Origin: Muraenolepis orangiensis
Taxonomy: Eukaryota > Chordata > Actinopteri > Gadiformes > Muraenolepididae
DNA: 64,000 nt
NCBI GenBank assembly: GCA_027704905.1
Contig: CM051019.1
Span: 18,486,892-18,550,891, forward strand
Direction of reading: 5' to 3'
The notes below the pieces were generated by a model. That model saw nothing but the letters and a program-made list of their open reading frames with translations. It was not told where the DNA came from and made no database searches. The translations under genes were made by a program, and so were the position numbers. This document shows, in pieces, positions 1 through 17,575 of this stretch (position 1 is its first letter; every line of letters starts with the position of its first letter).

Positions 1-290
1 AATCCTCCCCCATCCCTCCATCTCCCTCCCCCCTCCTGCTCACCCTCTCTCCCTCCCCCCCTCATACCTCCCCCATCCACCCCTCCCCTCGTACCTCCCC
101 CATCCCTCCCTCTGCCTCCCCCCTCCTGCTCCCTCTCTCTCCCTCCCTCTCTCCCACTCCCTCTCTCTCGCTCTCCCTCCCTCCCCTCATACCTCCCCCA
201 TCCACCCCTCCCCTCGTACCTCCCCCATCCCTCCCTCCCTCCCTCCCCCCTCCTTCTCCCTCTCTCTCCCCCTCCTTCTCCAGGCTGGAA
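1..290. repeat. Pyrimidine-rich low-complexity repeat
   Basis: Degenerate tandem copies of CCTCCCCCATCCCTCCCTC-like units, almost entirely C and T on the + strand. Such polypurine/polypyrimidine tracts are common in fish introns. Nothing coding is supported. Confidence 0.85.
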
Positions 291-819
291 CCCATGAGAG
301 ATGAGGTCATCATAACACAATCATAGCGGTCTGTTTTGAGGCCTTGTGTGTCATATTTTATGAACGAATAAAGTTGTGCACGTTTGGAATTTAGTCTAAG
401 AAACACAATAACAGTCTTCTGTCCACGCATCTTAAATGAGAACTAAAATAAACGAACTAAAATATAAAATATAAATATAATGTTATACTGATACTAACAG
501 CTCTGAGATTAACTTGTTTCAGGTTGTTTTTCTACTATTTAATAGCTTTTATCCATTACTTTTATTGTCTTTTAATCGCATTTGCACCCATAAAGTACAT
601 TTTACATTGACACAGAGTACACAGACATATTCAAATTGACACAGATAAGACAGACATGACACACACATAGACACACATAGTAGACACACATGTCAAATGT
701 TTGTTCACTTTTTTAGTTGTATTCATATTTTTAATAAGGCATTATAATGGTGGCCCTATAGACAGACATGACTCAACATAACATTAACATAAACATAACA
801 CAGTGACATCAGAATCAAA

Positions 820-1170
820 ATCAGAAAGCCTTTATTGTCATTTGAACAAGTACACAATGGTGTAGCAATCCTCACTCTGTCACACAGAGCAGCGATTGAA
901 ATTGAAAATAAATGATCTAAAAACAAAACAAAATAAACTTAAATTTAAATTGCAAAATATGTATATATATATATATATAAAAAAATCGATATATCTATAT
1001 ATACAGACAAAGAGTTTATGGTGAGTTTATTTTGTTTGTAATTCAAGATTCAAGATTCAAGATAACTTTATTTATCCCGAGGGAAATTAAGGTGCAACAG
1101 TTGAAACAGGGGTAATACATGCACACAAAATATACTAATACCTAAAAACTAAATAACAACAAACTAAACT
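820..1170 (-). mobile_element. Two non-LTR retrotransposon 3' tails (minus)
   Basis: About 820-1000 starts with TCAGAATCAAAATCAGAAAG followed by CTTTATTGTCATTTGAACA. About 1042-1170 starts with ATTCAAGATTCAAGATTCAA followed by CTTTATTTATCCCGAGGG. Short direct repeats next to a (ctttatt)-type terminus match fish LINE or SINE 3' ends inserted in reverse orientation. The 820 copy resembles the one at about 45769, since both contain TGTAGCAATCCTCAC. No coding part remains. Confidence 0.6.
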
Positions 1171-1449
1171 AAACTAAACTAGTATAAACAAAATATAACT
1201 AAATGAAATAGATAGGCAGACATGACCATACATACAAAACAACAACTAAATAAGTTAGTAAAGTCCTGCTGAAAGTCCCTCAACTGTGACCTGTCCGTCC
1301 CCCCTCCTCCCCCTCGCCCCCCTACTCCCCCTTGGGGGGGAGAGAGGGGGGGAGGCCATGACATCATGGACCTCCGGGGGCGGCTCTCTGATACTCACGG
1401 TCCACCTCTCTCCCTCGCCTGGAATGTGATGGTTAGTCCCTGTGGAGCA

Positions 1450-1502
1450 CCACCCCTCCTCCCTCTCTCTCTTTCTTTCTTTCTCTCTCCCCCCCCCTCA
1501 GT

Positions 1503-1589
<87 letters not shown>

Positions 1590-1702
1590 CCTCTCTCTCC
1601 CTCTCTCTGACTCTCCTTCTCTCTCACCCTTCATTTCTCTCTCTTATGCTCTCGCTTACTCTCATTGTCTCTCTCTGACCCTAACTCTCTCTCTCTTTCT
1701 CC

Positions 1703-1735
<33 letters not shown>

Positions 1736-2010
1736 CCTCTCTCTCCTTCTCTCTCTCACTATCAATTGCTGACACTCAGTCTCTCTCTCTCTTTCTCAAT
1801 CTGATCCTCTCTCTTCCCCCTCTCGCAAAACTCATCCCTCACTCTCCCTCTCTCTATATTGCCCCCCCCCCCTCTCTCTCTCTCTCTCTTTGGCCCTCCC
1901 TCTTGTTGTCTCTCTCCCTCTCACACTCGCTCTCTCTGACCCCGATTGAGTATCTGCAGCACTCTCTTTCCCTCTCTCTCTCTCCCTCTCCCTCTCCCTC
2001 TCTGGTATGT
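1450..2010. repeat. (CT)n-rich microsatellite block
   Basis: A perfect (CT)n core lies at about 1510-1582. It is followed by degraded CT, CCT and CTTT sequence to about 2010. Open frames here (poly Ser-Leu, or Arg-Glu on the other strand) come from the repeat. Confidence 0.9.
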
Positions 2011-2261
2011 TTTCCTCTACACTAGTGAAGTCTCTCGTCAGACCCAAACCTCTCTCCCCTGCACGCCACCTTGTAGGTAAGTCCGGCGAAGTCGAGAGTG
2101 GAGAGGAGCCCTGAGTTCCAGAGCAGCGCTGAGATTACAATCTGACTTCTGTTCTGCGCTACCACACAAGATTCGGCTCACAAGGTTTTGGCTCGGGGTA
2201 GGCTTTTTGAAAGTGGTGGTGAGGCTGTGATGAAATGTGTGGTACGCTGGACGCAGTGACC

Positions 2262-2270
2262 AGTGTGTGT

Positions 2271-2328
<58 letters not shown>
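2262..2328. repeat. (TG)n microsatellite
   Basis: Dinucleotide repeat in the filip1 intron, with one TATG interruption near its start. Confidence 0.9.
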
Positions 2329-2331
<3 letters not shown>

Positions 2332-3394
2332 TGTTGGCTCTTTGGCTGCAAGGCTGGTTGGGCTGGATTTGTGGCTAGTTAACTATTGACCCGACTCTGT
2401 TGTTGTGTCTGTGGGGGGCTGAGGGATCAGTGGGCAGGTGGGTCAGTGTTGCCGTGGCGCTGCATCACTCGGAGTGTGTTGTCGAGGCCTGAGGTGTTTC
2501 ATCCTGTTAGGTTTCCTGAATGAATAGAGTGGAACATAGCGTGTAAAAGGAGGATCCTTTTACATCGTTGGGAGCTGCATTATGGTTGGTGTTGTTATGA
2601 AAACATTCTGACACTATTTTTATTTATTTTATATTTCCGCAATATTAAATCATTTTCTTTCAAAGTGTAACGGAATGAAGATATTTGCTTATTTTGATAC
2701 CCAGTTTTGTCATCTGAATGGATTATGATGACATTAAAAAAGAAAACAACTAAAGCTGTGTCCGACCCGTTTTACCATCCCGGTCATCGGTCATTGGAAT
2801 GAGTTCACTCAACATATCTAGCTTATATCCGTGATATACTTCATAATCATAATGCACACAATACCCTGTCACCTCAGCCAGCCCCCTTTACTTGCCTTCC
2901 TGTGTGCAGCCGGACACACAAAAGGCCACCGGCTCCGCAGGGTAACATCACATGAGGGGGGCTAATCTCACAGCTTTGTTCCCAGGGTTTTTGTCAACCC
3001 CCCCCCAACCCCATGCACCCAGCGCTCAGCCGCTCAGCCCGCTCACACACAGTGGTTCCGTGGTTGGTTCTCAGGCCCTCCGGTGGGAGTTGTTTTAAGC
3101 TCTTGTGCATTCACAGGGTTAGAGTGGAGGGTGTTTTGAGTCAGTGTGGTGTAGGGTAGGTGGATCATATATATATATATTGTGTTGTTGACCTGCTCAT
3201 CAAACCACACTGCTCGTCAGTCCTCGTTGGAGCAGGGATCCCTCAAGCTTGGCGGGGAACTGATGCTGGTGAACATAATGACAATTTAGCCCACATCTTA
3301 GAATTCAGAACATGTTCCCAAGCACATCCATCTCTCGGCCGATCCTTAAACAAGACGGCAAGCGAACCTTTAGGTCATAAATACCCTCGCTGTC

Positions 3395-3665
3395 AAAGAT
3401 GGGAGGAGGTTACGTCTGTTAGCAAGATAACTCAACAAGTTATGTATGAAATTGGACAAAACTTTGTGGTTCGATTAGTTATGGACCAAGGAACAGTTGA
3501 TTTTGGCACAGATCCAGATATATACTTGGGCTCAAAAACCTTTTTTAAAAAGTATTATAATAAAGTGTAATTGGCCAGAGCGAATTAGGCACTGAAGAGG
3601 CTCAGTTGTGGCTCATTGGTGTGGCAGAGGTATGAGCTCTACTGAGTGCCCTCTGGTTATTCATT
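3395..3665 (+). mobile_element. Interspersed repeat family R1, copy 1
   Basis: It contains AAGATAACTCAACAAGTTATG and, near its end, GTATGAGCTCTACTGAGTGC. Homologous sequence occurs at about 27640-27800 (+) and about 47258-47512 (-) in this window, which shows a dispersed family. The 136-residue open frame across 3160-3570 has no protein features I recognise and is best explained as chance within the repeat. The copy ends only about 37 bp before the filip1 acceptor at 3701-3702. Element class not determined. Confidence 0.7.
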
Positions 3666-3702
3666 GCGGCCATTTGTTTCCTCTCTCTGTGTGTGTTTTT
3701 AG

Positions 3703-6445
3703 ACTGAAACGGTTGCTGGAGCAGGAGAAGGCCTACCAGACCCGCCAGGACAAGGAGCACGGCAAGCGGCTGGAGAAGCTGAGAGCGGAGCTGGTCAGAC
3801 TCAAGTCCTTCGCTCTGATGTTGGTGGACGAGCGGCAGCTTCACATTGAGCAGATCGACCAGCAGGGCCAGAAGGTCCAAGACCTCGCCCACAAGCTGCA
3901 GGATACGGAGCAGCGGCTGGCGAACGCGAGCGTCACGGCCCGGGAGGATGGCCAGAAGGCGCTGAAGCTCGAAGCTGATTCGGAGCTCCGAGCCGCGAGG
4001 TCCGCTGTGGACCGCGAAGAGATGACCGCCAAGCTGGCCGACCAGGAGGCCCAGACCCGCCAGCTGAGGCTCAAGCTTGCCGGCCTGTCACGCAATATGG
4101 AGGAGCTCGAGGAGAGCAACAAGGTGCTGAAGCAGTCAGAGGAGGACCTCCAGGAGCTGAGGGAGAAGATCAGTAACGGGGAGTGCGGGAACGCCACGCT
4201 CATGGCCGAGCTGGAGAACCTGCGGAAAAGGGTGCTGGAGATGGAGGGCAAAGACGAGGAGATCACTAAGACGGAGACCCAGTGCAGGGAGCTGAGAAAG
4301 AAGCTGCAAGACGAGAAGAACCACAGCCAGGACCTGAGGATGGAGGTGGAGGGACTGCAGAAGAGGATGGTCCAGCTGGAGAAGTTGGAAGCAGCCTTTG
4401 CCAAGAGCAAGAGCGAGTGTTCCCAGCTTCATGTCAACCTAGAAAGAGAGAAGTGTGCGGTGAAGGGTCTGGCAGGGGAGCTGGAGCTGGTGAAGAGTCG
4501 CGTCAAAGATCTGCAAAACTGTGAAGCAAAGTTTGAAAAAGTGGAAATGCTTCTGAAAGATGACCTCATGAAGCTGAAGTCGTTCACGGTTATACTGGTG
4601 GACGAGAGGAAAAACATGGCAGAAAGGCTGAGGCAGGAGGAAGATAAAAGTGATGAATTTAATAAGATGTATACATGTGAGCAGGGCAAGGTTATGATGG
4701 TCACAGAGAAGTTAATTGAGGAGAGCAAAAAACTCCTCAAGCTCAAGTCGGAGATGGAAATGAAAGTCACAATGCTTACAGAAGAGAAAGATGAACTGAA
4801 AGGCAAACTGGCAAGTGAGGACGAGAAATGCAGGGAGCTCAGTTCCAAGGTGGTGAACATGAGAATCAGGATGGATGGACTGGAGAAAGCGGAACGAGAA
4901 TCACTGAGGAGGCACACCAACAAGGAGAACAACAACCGTCCGAACGAAGACAACAAAGTGAGAGAGCTCACACTGGAAGTGGAGAGACTGAAGAACCGCC
5001 TGAAACACCTGGAGGTGGTGGAGGGAGACTTGATAAAGACAGAGGACGAATACGACCTACTGGAGAAGAAGTTCAGGACAGAGCAGGACAAAGCCAACAC
5101 TCTGTCTCAGATGTTGGAGGACATGAAGAGCCAGATAGCCAGGAACAAGGCCATCGAGAAAGGGGAGGCCCTGAGCCCCGAGGGGGAGCTCAGGGTCCGT
5201 TGCAGAATGGAGGAGGTCAAGAGCAGAGACCTCCAGACCGACGTCCGAGCCCTTAAGGAGAAGATCCACGAGCTGATGAACAAGGAGGACCAGCTCTCCC
5301 AGCTGCGTGTCGACTACTCTGTCCTACAGCAACGCTTGGCTGAGGAGGAGGAGAGAAGGACGAGCATGAGCAACGAGGTGCTCCACCTCACCAAGGAGCT
5401 GGAGGCCACCAAGCGCTCTAGCCGCGCTCTAAAGCCGGGGATGAACGGCCGGAGGATGGTGGACGCACCAGTCACCTCCACGGCGGTGCAGACGGACGTC
5501 GGCTACACGGCCGAGGAGGAGACAGCGGCGGGCTTCATCAGGAACTCTGTGCTGGAGGAGAACCATCTCATGAGTAACCTTCGACAGCTCCAGGGTCTGA
5601 AGAAGCCGGCAGTGCTCGAGCGCTACCCTCCGGCGGTGGCGGAACTCGGCGGGGCGAGGAAGTCCTGGATCCCCTGGATGAAGAAGAAGGAGGCAACAGC
5701 GGCGAGCCCGGAGACACCCGAGCCTCAGGTCAACGGGAGATCCCTACTGTCCCAGGCGGCGGGCCAGCCGCTGCACATCCGGGTGACCCCGGACCACCGG
5801 AACAGCACCGCCACCCTGGAGATCACCGGGCCACGGGGGGAAGAGTTCTTCTCCACCACCACTATCATCCCGACGCTGGGCCTTCAGAAACCACGCATAA
5901 CCATCGTGCCGCGGCCCACCTCCGTCACTACAAAGACAAGGGGGGCTGGGGGGGATCCTAGTCAGGCCAAATCTCCGGTCACGATAACCGCTTTCTCCAG
6001 GGCTGTGTCGCCGGACCGATACCACGGCGGTAGCCGCGGCTCTCCGGTGCCCGTCGTCTCCGTGACCGCGTCTCCGGCGGTCGAAGAGGCATCCGGACCT
6101 CCGCCACAGCTCCGGGAAGTGACAGCGGGCCGCACCGTTTTCAAGGTGACCCCGGAGAAGCAACCCGCGCCGCCGGCTAGGAAGTACTCCAACGGCAACA
6201 GCAACATCATCACCACTGAGGACAACAAGATCCACATCCTCCTGGGCCCGGCGGTCAAGCGCCCACCAGAGGGCTCTGGGGGCGTGGGGCTGACCGTTGG
6301 GCCCCTGGAGACCTCCACGGGGACTGTTCTACGGTCCCCGCGACAAACCGGCACCGCGGCGGGGAAAACTACGGCCGGCAAGATGATGAGCAGCATCACC
6401 ATCACGCCCGTCTCCACGACGACCTCCAGGCCGACGCAGTCGATG
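3703..6445 (+). CDS. filip1: filip1 large coding exon
   Basis: The acceptor AG is at 3701-3702 after a TGTGTGTTTTT tract. The first full codon is at 3704 and the first visible residues are LKRLLEQEKAYQ, so the exon is entered with one base of a split codon. The donor is ATG|GTGACT after 6445, in phase 0. The frame stays open past the donor to 6595, but the extra residues do not look like FILIP1, so I end the exon at 6445. About 914 residues are encoded. Confidence 0.92.
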
Positions 6446-7070
6446 GTGACTATCACATATCCGCTGAATGAACCTCCAGCTTGTTTTCCGCTTCTTTCGT
6501 ATCTGACATTATTTCTCGCTCGGCTCGTAGATAAGCTCTTACTTGAGGAATACAAATGTGATGAGAAATTTAGGATTTTCATTTCTAGGAGCTAATTAAT
6601 CCAAACAATGTTTTTGTCTTTTATATATTGCAGTTTATTCTGGAAGGTTTCTAATGGATATCAAGGGATGTGTGTTCCCTATAAAACAGCTCATGTGAAT
6701 CATACTAACACTTCATTTTCACATGGTGTAGAATTCTAGATAGTAGATTAGATTCAGATCAGATACAGAACACGTCACTTCGTCAACTGACATAACTTCC
6801 GTTAATGAGTATGATCTTAATTTGAACTGACCGACATGTGTCGACATCCTGAGGAACATCCTCTAAGGGTCCTGTGTGGTTTGTTTTGATCCTCAGCCCA
6901 GCGCCTCGCGCATCCCCATGTCCAAAGGCCTGAAGACGTCCGCTAAGGCGGTGGCGGCCGTCTCCACGGTAACAAGGCTGGAGTCGCGGTCCGAGGGCCA
7001 GCTGATGAAGATCGAACTGAGGAAGTCGGCCGTGTGTAGCTCCGCCTCCTCGTCGGGCGGGAAGAGCTGA
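3703..7070 (+). CDS. filip1: Filamin-A-interacting protein 1, C-terminal about 971 residues (two exons)
   Basis: FILIP1 binds filamin A and controls actin-dependent cell migration; it also acts in muscle. It is a cytoplasmic coiled-coil protein of about 1200 residues in mammals. This window holds the coding join 3703-6445,6897-7070. The first roughly 590 residues are heptad-rich coiled coil, including two copies of a KLKSFxxxLVDER-type motif (3801-3834 and 4569-4610). Next come the conserved segments NGRRMVD, VTSTAVQTD, RKSWIPWMKK, PLHIRVTPDHRNSTATLEIT, FSTTTIIPTLG and NIITTEDNKIHI, then the tail SRIPMSKG and MKIELRKSA, which mark the FILIP1 family. FILIP1L is the alternative. The neighbouring tmem30a, cox7a2 and col12a1 genes favour FILIP1. 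The N-terminal region of about 240 residues lies upstream of the window. Confidence 0.93.
6446..6896 (+). other. filip1: filip1 last intron
   Basis: AT-rich intron of 451 bp with GTGACT and CTCAG borders. I see no repeat family or conserved element in it. Confidence 0.75.
6897..7070 (+). CDS. filip1: filip1 terminal coding exon
   Basis: The acceptor is TGATCCTCAG. Phase 0 joins the preceding Met to PSASRIPMSKG. It encodes 57 residues, ending in SSGGKS and TGA at 7068-7070. The conserved RIPMSKG and MKIELRKSA motifs are the FILIP1 C-terminus. Confidence 0.92.
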   Translation, partial: PSASRIPMSKGLKTSAKAVAAVSTVTRLESRSEGQLMKIELRKSAVCSSASSSGGKS

Positions 7071-7530
7071 GCGACGGCCGGTTCTACGAACCGCAAGATG
7101 TCCTCGGACCCCTTAGCCTAGTGGACAGTGTTCGTAACTGCACTTCGTAAATGGCAACCTTTTTTTTTTCCACACTTATTCAATCACTTTGTAATTAGGA
7201 GTTTCAGGATGTATATTATTGTTCAATTGTGATTTTTATTGTGTTTGATTTTGCAGATTATGCCAGATAGTGAATATTTTGCATGGTTCTGGCTGACAGA
7301 AAGCACTGGTTATCTTGGACTGGCAAACATTGTGCCCTGTGATTGTAAATGCCGATTATTTGATCGTCTGCCAGCTAGAGTATATTTTAATATAACTCAC
7401 ATTTATAGAATGTGTTTATTTCTCTGCTGTTTCTGGAGGTTTCCGATCACTGAATTAAGAATCGTGTGTGGAGTGAATGTGACGTACACACTCATGTTTA
7501 TGTCAATAAAAAACAGTATTTATCTCTAGG
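7071..7530 (+). other. filip1: filip1 3'UTR
   Basis: AT-rich non-coding sequence after the stop. An AATAAA hexamer lies at 7505-7510 and is the first good polyadenylation signal. A further AATAAA near 8021 could give a longer form. The UTR end is inferred. Confidence 0.55.
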
Positions 7531-8894
7531 GACACCTTTCTAGGCATTAATTTGAATTTTGAGATTAACTAAAAAATAATACATTTATTTTAATGTGGCT
7601 ATAATGAATCAACCATTATATAATCTATAATCATTTAGATTAATCATTTCTGCGTCCCTGTTTAGACAATGCTGAACTATAAGTACTTTGGTTCCTTTTT
7701 CTCATTTTTGCAACATTTTTGACAAAACACAAGCACATAAAATAATAATAAGGAATTAATGAATGACATATTTGGGCCCAAAGTATCATCCAAACAATTT
7801 CCAAGGTTTGTTATCCACGTCTGGAATGAATAAATATCATATATATATATTTTTAAACATTAATAGATGGATTGAAGTCATTACGGTGACCTGTCAATCA
7901 CGAGACGTCACCTTGTCACGTGACCAGGCGACACCTGTTTCAGCCAATCAGGCGCCATCTACCGGACACAAAAACGAAATCTTTACTCAGACGCGTCACC
8001 ATCAAATCAAAGACCATTCTGAATAAAATGTGAATTAATTTAGGCTTCTTCATAATTATGTAAATATATGTAAATATATGCCAATATAAAAAAATGCTTT
8101 GAAGGTTAATAAGGTGTGGTTAATAAACCATACATAACCATCCATTTGTTTTAAATTTGCATCAATAAAAGCAAAAGGACATGTGCTTTGGGCTTTGGAG
8201 ATGTGGGAGTCAGGGGGCTCATTGGGAGGAGAGGTCACCACATGACGAGATGAACGCTGTACACTAAACGAAGGATTCGCTTGGATCAGATTAGTTTCAA
8301 TTGTATTGTAAAGATGAAAGAAAGAATGCACATAAGAGCCGCACACTAAACGAAAGCGGCACACTAAACAACAGACCGCCGGCTGGAGAGACTGTGAGAC
8401 ACTGAGACGTTGACGAGGTCCAGACCAAACACTTTACACACACATCTTGTATTACACACACACACACACACACAGGTCTCTTGGAAACAATCCAGTGGAA
8501 TGTGGTTTGATTCGCTCATAATGAGTGTGGTTCTCTCTCTCGGTCCAGCTGTTGTCTTGTAGTGTGTTTTCCGTGACCAGATTTAAATATTTGGAGGATG
8601 ATTTAGGAGAACATTAAAGGACCAGCTGAGGTACTGATGCTCTAGTGCCGTCCTCTGTGCTGACAAGATGCATTAGCATGGGTATCCATGTGGTAGAGTT
8701 TGGTTGAGGACAAGTGGGGCCCTTGAAAAGGAACTACTTATTATAGTAGGGTGTCGACGTTTGGGTAAATTAAGCGTGTAAACGATTTGAAGCGTTTTAA
8801 ACTTAAGTTCTGCCTGAGGATTTGTACTTTCACTTGTAGGCCAACTACCGAATGAAGGTTGAAATAATATGACAATTAATTCAGTGTGCTTCGA

Positions 8895-8938
<44 letters not shown>

Positions 8939-8990
8939 CCTCCTCCTTTTGACAATTTAACAAAAAAATAAAATAGCGTTTTAAGAGTCA
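7531..8990. other. filip1-tmem30a intergenic region
   Basis: Mostly AT-rich unique-looking DNA with short microsatellites: (CA)n at about 8454-8474 and (GT)n at about 8898-8936. No coding or RNA gene is supported. Short open frames here have no recognisable features. Confidence 0.6.
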
Positions 8991-9317
8991 GAAATAAGTC
9001 CACACAAAATATAACACAAGAAATAAAAAAAAGTACGGTAAATACTGACAGTAATAGTTCCTGACAGCTCTGCTTGACTGACAGCTGCGTATGACGTCAC
9101 TACGCTCGTCTCCCCGGCAGTCAGTAAACTTCCTGGGTGATGTCCGGCTACTAGCCCTCTCTCTCTCTCCCCCTCCTCTCTCTCCCTCTCTAGTCAGACA
9201 CATGTGATGACCACCAGGTCGTGCACATGCGAGCTAACCGCCGTCTAAACCCGCGCGGTACGTAACGGTCACCGTAACACGGTGGTAACGCAGTTCGACG
9301 ACGTCACAGCCGCCGCA
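8991..9317 (+). promoter_or_regulatory. tmem30a: Probable tmem30a promoter and 5'UTR
   Basis: GC content rises sharply ahead of the tmem30a start. A perfect palindromic CRE (TGACGTCA) lies at 9092-9099 and a near copy (CGACGTCAC) at about 9298-9306. There is no TATA box at an obvious position, which fits a housekeeping gene. The transcription start is not determined. Confidence 0.5.
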
Positions 9318-15365
<6,048 letters not shown>

Positions 15366-16118
15366 CCTCCCCTCCCGGGGGGGGGGGGCTAGTTGGGGGG
15401 GGGATGGGGTAACATGGGAGGGGGAGATGGGGCTTCCAGAGCTGGGGGGCGAGAGATGTGTGGGGGAGAGATGGGTGTTCCAAACCGGGGGGGGGGAGAG
15501 ATGGGGGTAACATGGTGGGTGGAGGAGGGAGAGATTGGGGTTGGTCCTGGTCTGTCTAAGGAGATGCACTTATGGGTCACTGTAGCGAAGGGTCCGCTGT
15601 GAGTTAAACATAACACAACAGTGGGTGGAAGATTTAAGGTTAACGATGTAGGATTGAAGTATGGAACCTTAGTCTGACCGTTCGGCCCCCCCTGCTGTGC
15701 GACAGTTATTTCAATATTCCTAGAAAATGACGTTGAAGCCTCAGATTCTTAGAACAATAACAAAATAGGCAATAACCTTTTGCAATTTTATGAAAATGTT
15801 TACTAAAAAAAAACATTTCCCCCTTTTGCCGAACCTTGAAGTAGTGCCGGCATCGCTGGTGGCACTGAGTAGACTCTGCAGCTAAAGGCTAACCGGCCAG
15901 CTATCCCCTGCTGAAACGTGTTGTGTGTGTGTGTGCACTAATGCTAACAGCTGGAGCAATGAGCGGATTCAGCATGTGAGTGTGATTCCGGGTGATTCTG
16001 CCTAGCTTGTTTGATGTAGCGCTAGCCCGCTGTCTCGTAACCGCAACACCCCGCTGTAGAAATGTGCCCTGCAGGCTTTAGTAAACCAGATGTAACAATA
16101 TTTGGGAGGAGGAGGTGG

Positions 16119-16182
16119 AGGCAGAGGAGGAGGAGGAGGAGGAGGAGGAGGAGGAGGAGGAGGAGGAGGAGGAGGAGGATGA
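16119..16182. repeat. (GGA)n microsatellite
   Basis: Tandem GGA triplets within the inferred tmem30a 3'UTR. Confidence 0.92.
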
Positions 16183-16708
16183 GGGGAGGGAGGAGGTGCT
16201 ATAGCTAGAGTAGAGTTTATCTGAATAGTATTTATTTGAACAGTTGTTACATACTTTCCACCGATGGCATTTTCACGCTGGGGCCAAATGCATTTGGAGG
16301 GAGTTAACTTGAAATTATATTTTAGATTTTATACGACGATGGAGGAATTTCAGAGAGAACATTTATTACGACGGGAATGCTATTTTATTTATTTTATGCA
16401 GATGGGGAATCTGTGATAACATTGAATATGTGATGTGGTTATAATTATGTTTGTGCCCGGGGATCAGATGTTTTTTTTTTTATTGCTTTTATTTATTTAT
16501 TTTGTCTTTTCTCTGTTGTCCATTTTTAGGGTTAACTATGAGCTGGATTAGTGGATGTACAATACTGTGCAATACTAACCTTCCATTACACTCACCCGAA
16601 CCACCACATTAACCGCCGCAAACTCCCAGCTGCCTAAAAGCACAGAATACCATACCTCACTCTACTGATGACTGTAACGCACGTCGATAATGTCCAAAAG
16701 GTGTGTTT

Positions 16709-16757
16709 CCATCCATCCATCCATCCATCCATCCATCCATCTTCTCCCGCTTATCCG
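16709..16757 (-). mobile_element. LINE 3' tail with (CCAT)n, minus orientation
   Basis: Eight CCAT units followed by CTTCTCCCGCTTATCCG. The reverse complement, CGGATAAGCGGGAGAAG plus (ATGG)n, is the 3' end of a fish LINE. The same 17 bases occur at about 34552-34568 in the nested copy in col12a1 intron 8. Confidence 0.8.
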
Positions 16758-17399
16758 TCAGCCAGGTGTGTTTTAAGTATTATTATAATGTTTTTGTATT
16801 GCCAAGTTGGTAGTTGTGAATAAGACTGTGTTGTTTGCTTTGAAACTGCACCAGTGGCATTGAGCCGGGGAGTCTGCTGTTTGCTGCCTGGAACTTATTA
16901 AAGTTAAAGATTATTCTATACCTTCTGTGGTGTTTGTTTTCACATTTGTCTGTTCTATTCTCCTACAAAAGATAACTGTAAATGATGAATCATTAATGAA
17001 TACTAAATAGTTAATAATTAGATGAATAAGCGAGCTAAATTAACACTTGTTTGAAACATGAGAGGCCTTTCTACGAGGCTGAATAAAGAGCAAAATAGTC
17101 AATAACGCTATTTTTGTCTTCATATGTAACAACAGATGAGCGGTAGAGGGGGTTACACGGCAGGAGGTTCAATGTGTACCTTAAATAGTTAATAACAAAG
17201 GCGTATATATAACATCAGATGAGAGGTAACCGCAGGCGGTTCAATGTTTGAGGGGGTGCAGGACCTTAAATCGTTTGTAGACCTTAAATAACACTGTATT
17301 TTCTTCATATGTAGCATGATATGGAAGTAGAGGGGGTTACACAGCACATGTTAAACGTTTGAGGGGGGTACAGGACATGAAACTGTTTGGGAACCACAT

Positions 17400-17557
17400 G
17401 ATCTAGACTGGTAATGCTGCCCAGTATCCTGCAGGGGGCGACTCCTCCACCGCTCTATTTATTTCAATAGAGGAAGAAGCGGAAAGCGGATGTGACGTTC
17501 TTCTTCCGAGTTATCCGGTGCCCTTGTGTGAAACGGATTTGGGACAGACGAGCGAAG
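17400..17557 (+). promoter_or_regulatory. cox7a2: Probable cox7a2 promoter and 5'UTR
   Basis: A short region ahead of the cox7a2 start has several ETS-type GGAA cores: AGGAAG at 17471-17476, GCGGAAAG near 17479, CTTCCG at 17503-17508 and ATCCGG at 17513-17518. ETS-family NRF-2/GABP sites are well known in cytochrome oxidase subunit promoters. Factor binding here is inferred. Confidence 0.45.
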
Positions 17558-17575
17558 ATGTTCAGACATATACTA
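17558..17575 (+). CDS. cox7a2: cox7a2 exon 1
   Basis: Only six codons (MFRHIL), ending in phase 0 at CTA|GTAAGA. Too short to be found as a separate open frame; supported by the perfect donor and by in-frame continuity with exon 2. Confidence 0.9.

Larger units (their letters stand above)
1..3702. other. filip1: filip1 intron, 3' part (no exon seen)
   Basis: No reading frame here resembles the N-terminal part of FILIP1, so the earlier coding exons must lie upstream of the window. The stretch holds pyrimidine-rich low-complexity DNA (about 1-290), two LINE-type 3' tails in minus orientation (about 820-1000 and 1042-1170), a long CT-rich block (about 1450-2010), a (TG)n tract (about 2262-2328) and an interspersed repeat (about 3395-3665) that ends close to the splice acceptor of the next exon. 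The long Ser/Leu or Arg/Glu open frames in the CT block are products of the repeat. Confidence 0.7.
15366..16925 (+). other. tmem30a: tmem30a 3'UTR (inferred)
   Basis: Starts with G-rich low-complexity sequence (about 15376-15510). It contains a (GGA)n tract (about 16119-16182) and a LINE tail (16709-16757). A plausible ATTAAA signal at 16897-16902 is followed by a GT-rich element (TGTGGTGTTTG). The end is inferred; no other gene is visible before cox7a2. Confidence 0.5.

Noticed and set aside
1366..2025. Long open frame rich in Ser/Leu (and Arg/Glu on the other strand)
   Set aside because: It is produced by the CT repeat, where all frames stay open. The same applies to frames at 26547-27026, 32072-32454, 33118-33525, 41353-41956, 57842-58506 and 62127-63656.
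3160..3570. 136-residue open frame before filip1
   Set aside because: It spans the interspersed repeat R1, has no recognisable protein features and has no splice link to filip1.
6446..6595. Alternative FILIP1 C-terminus by intron retention
   Set aside because: The added residues do not resemble FILIP1, while the next exon continues the conserved C-terminus in phase.
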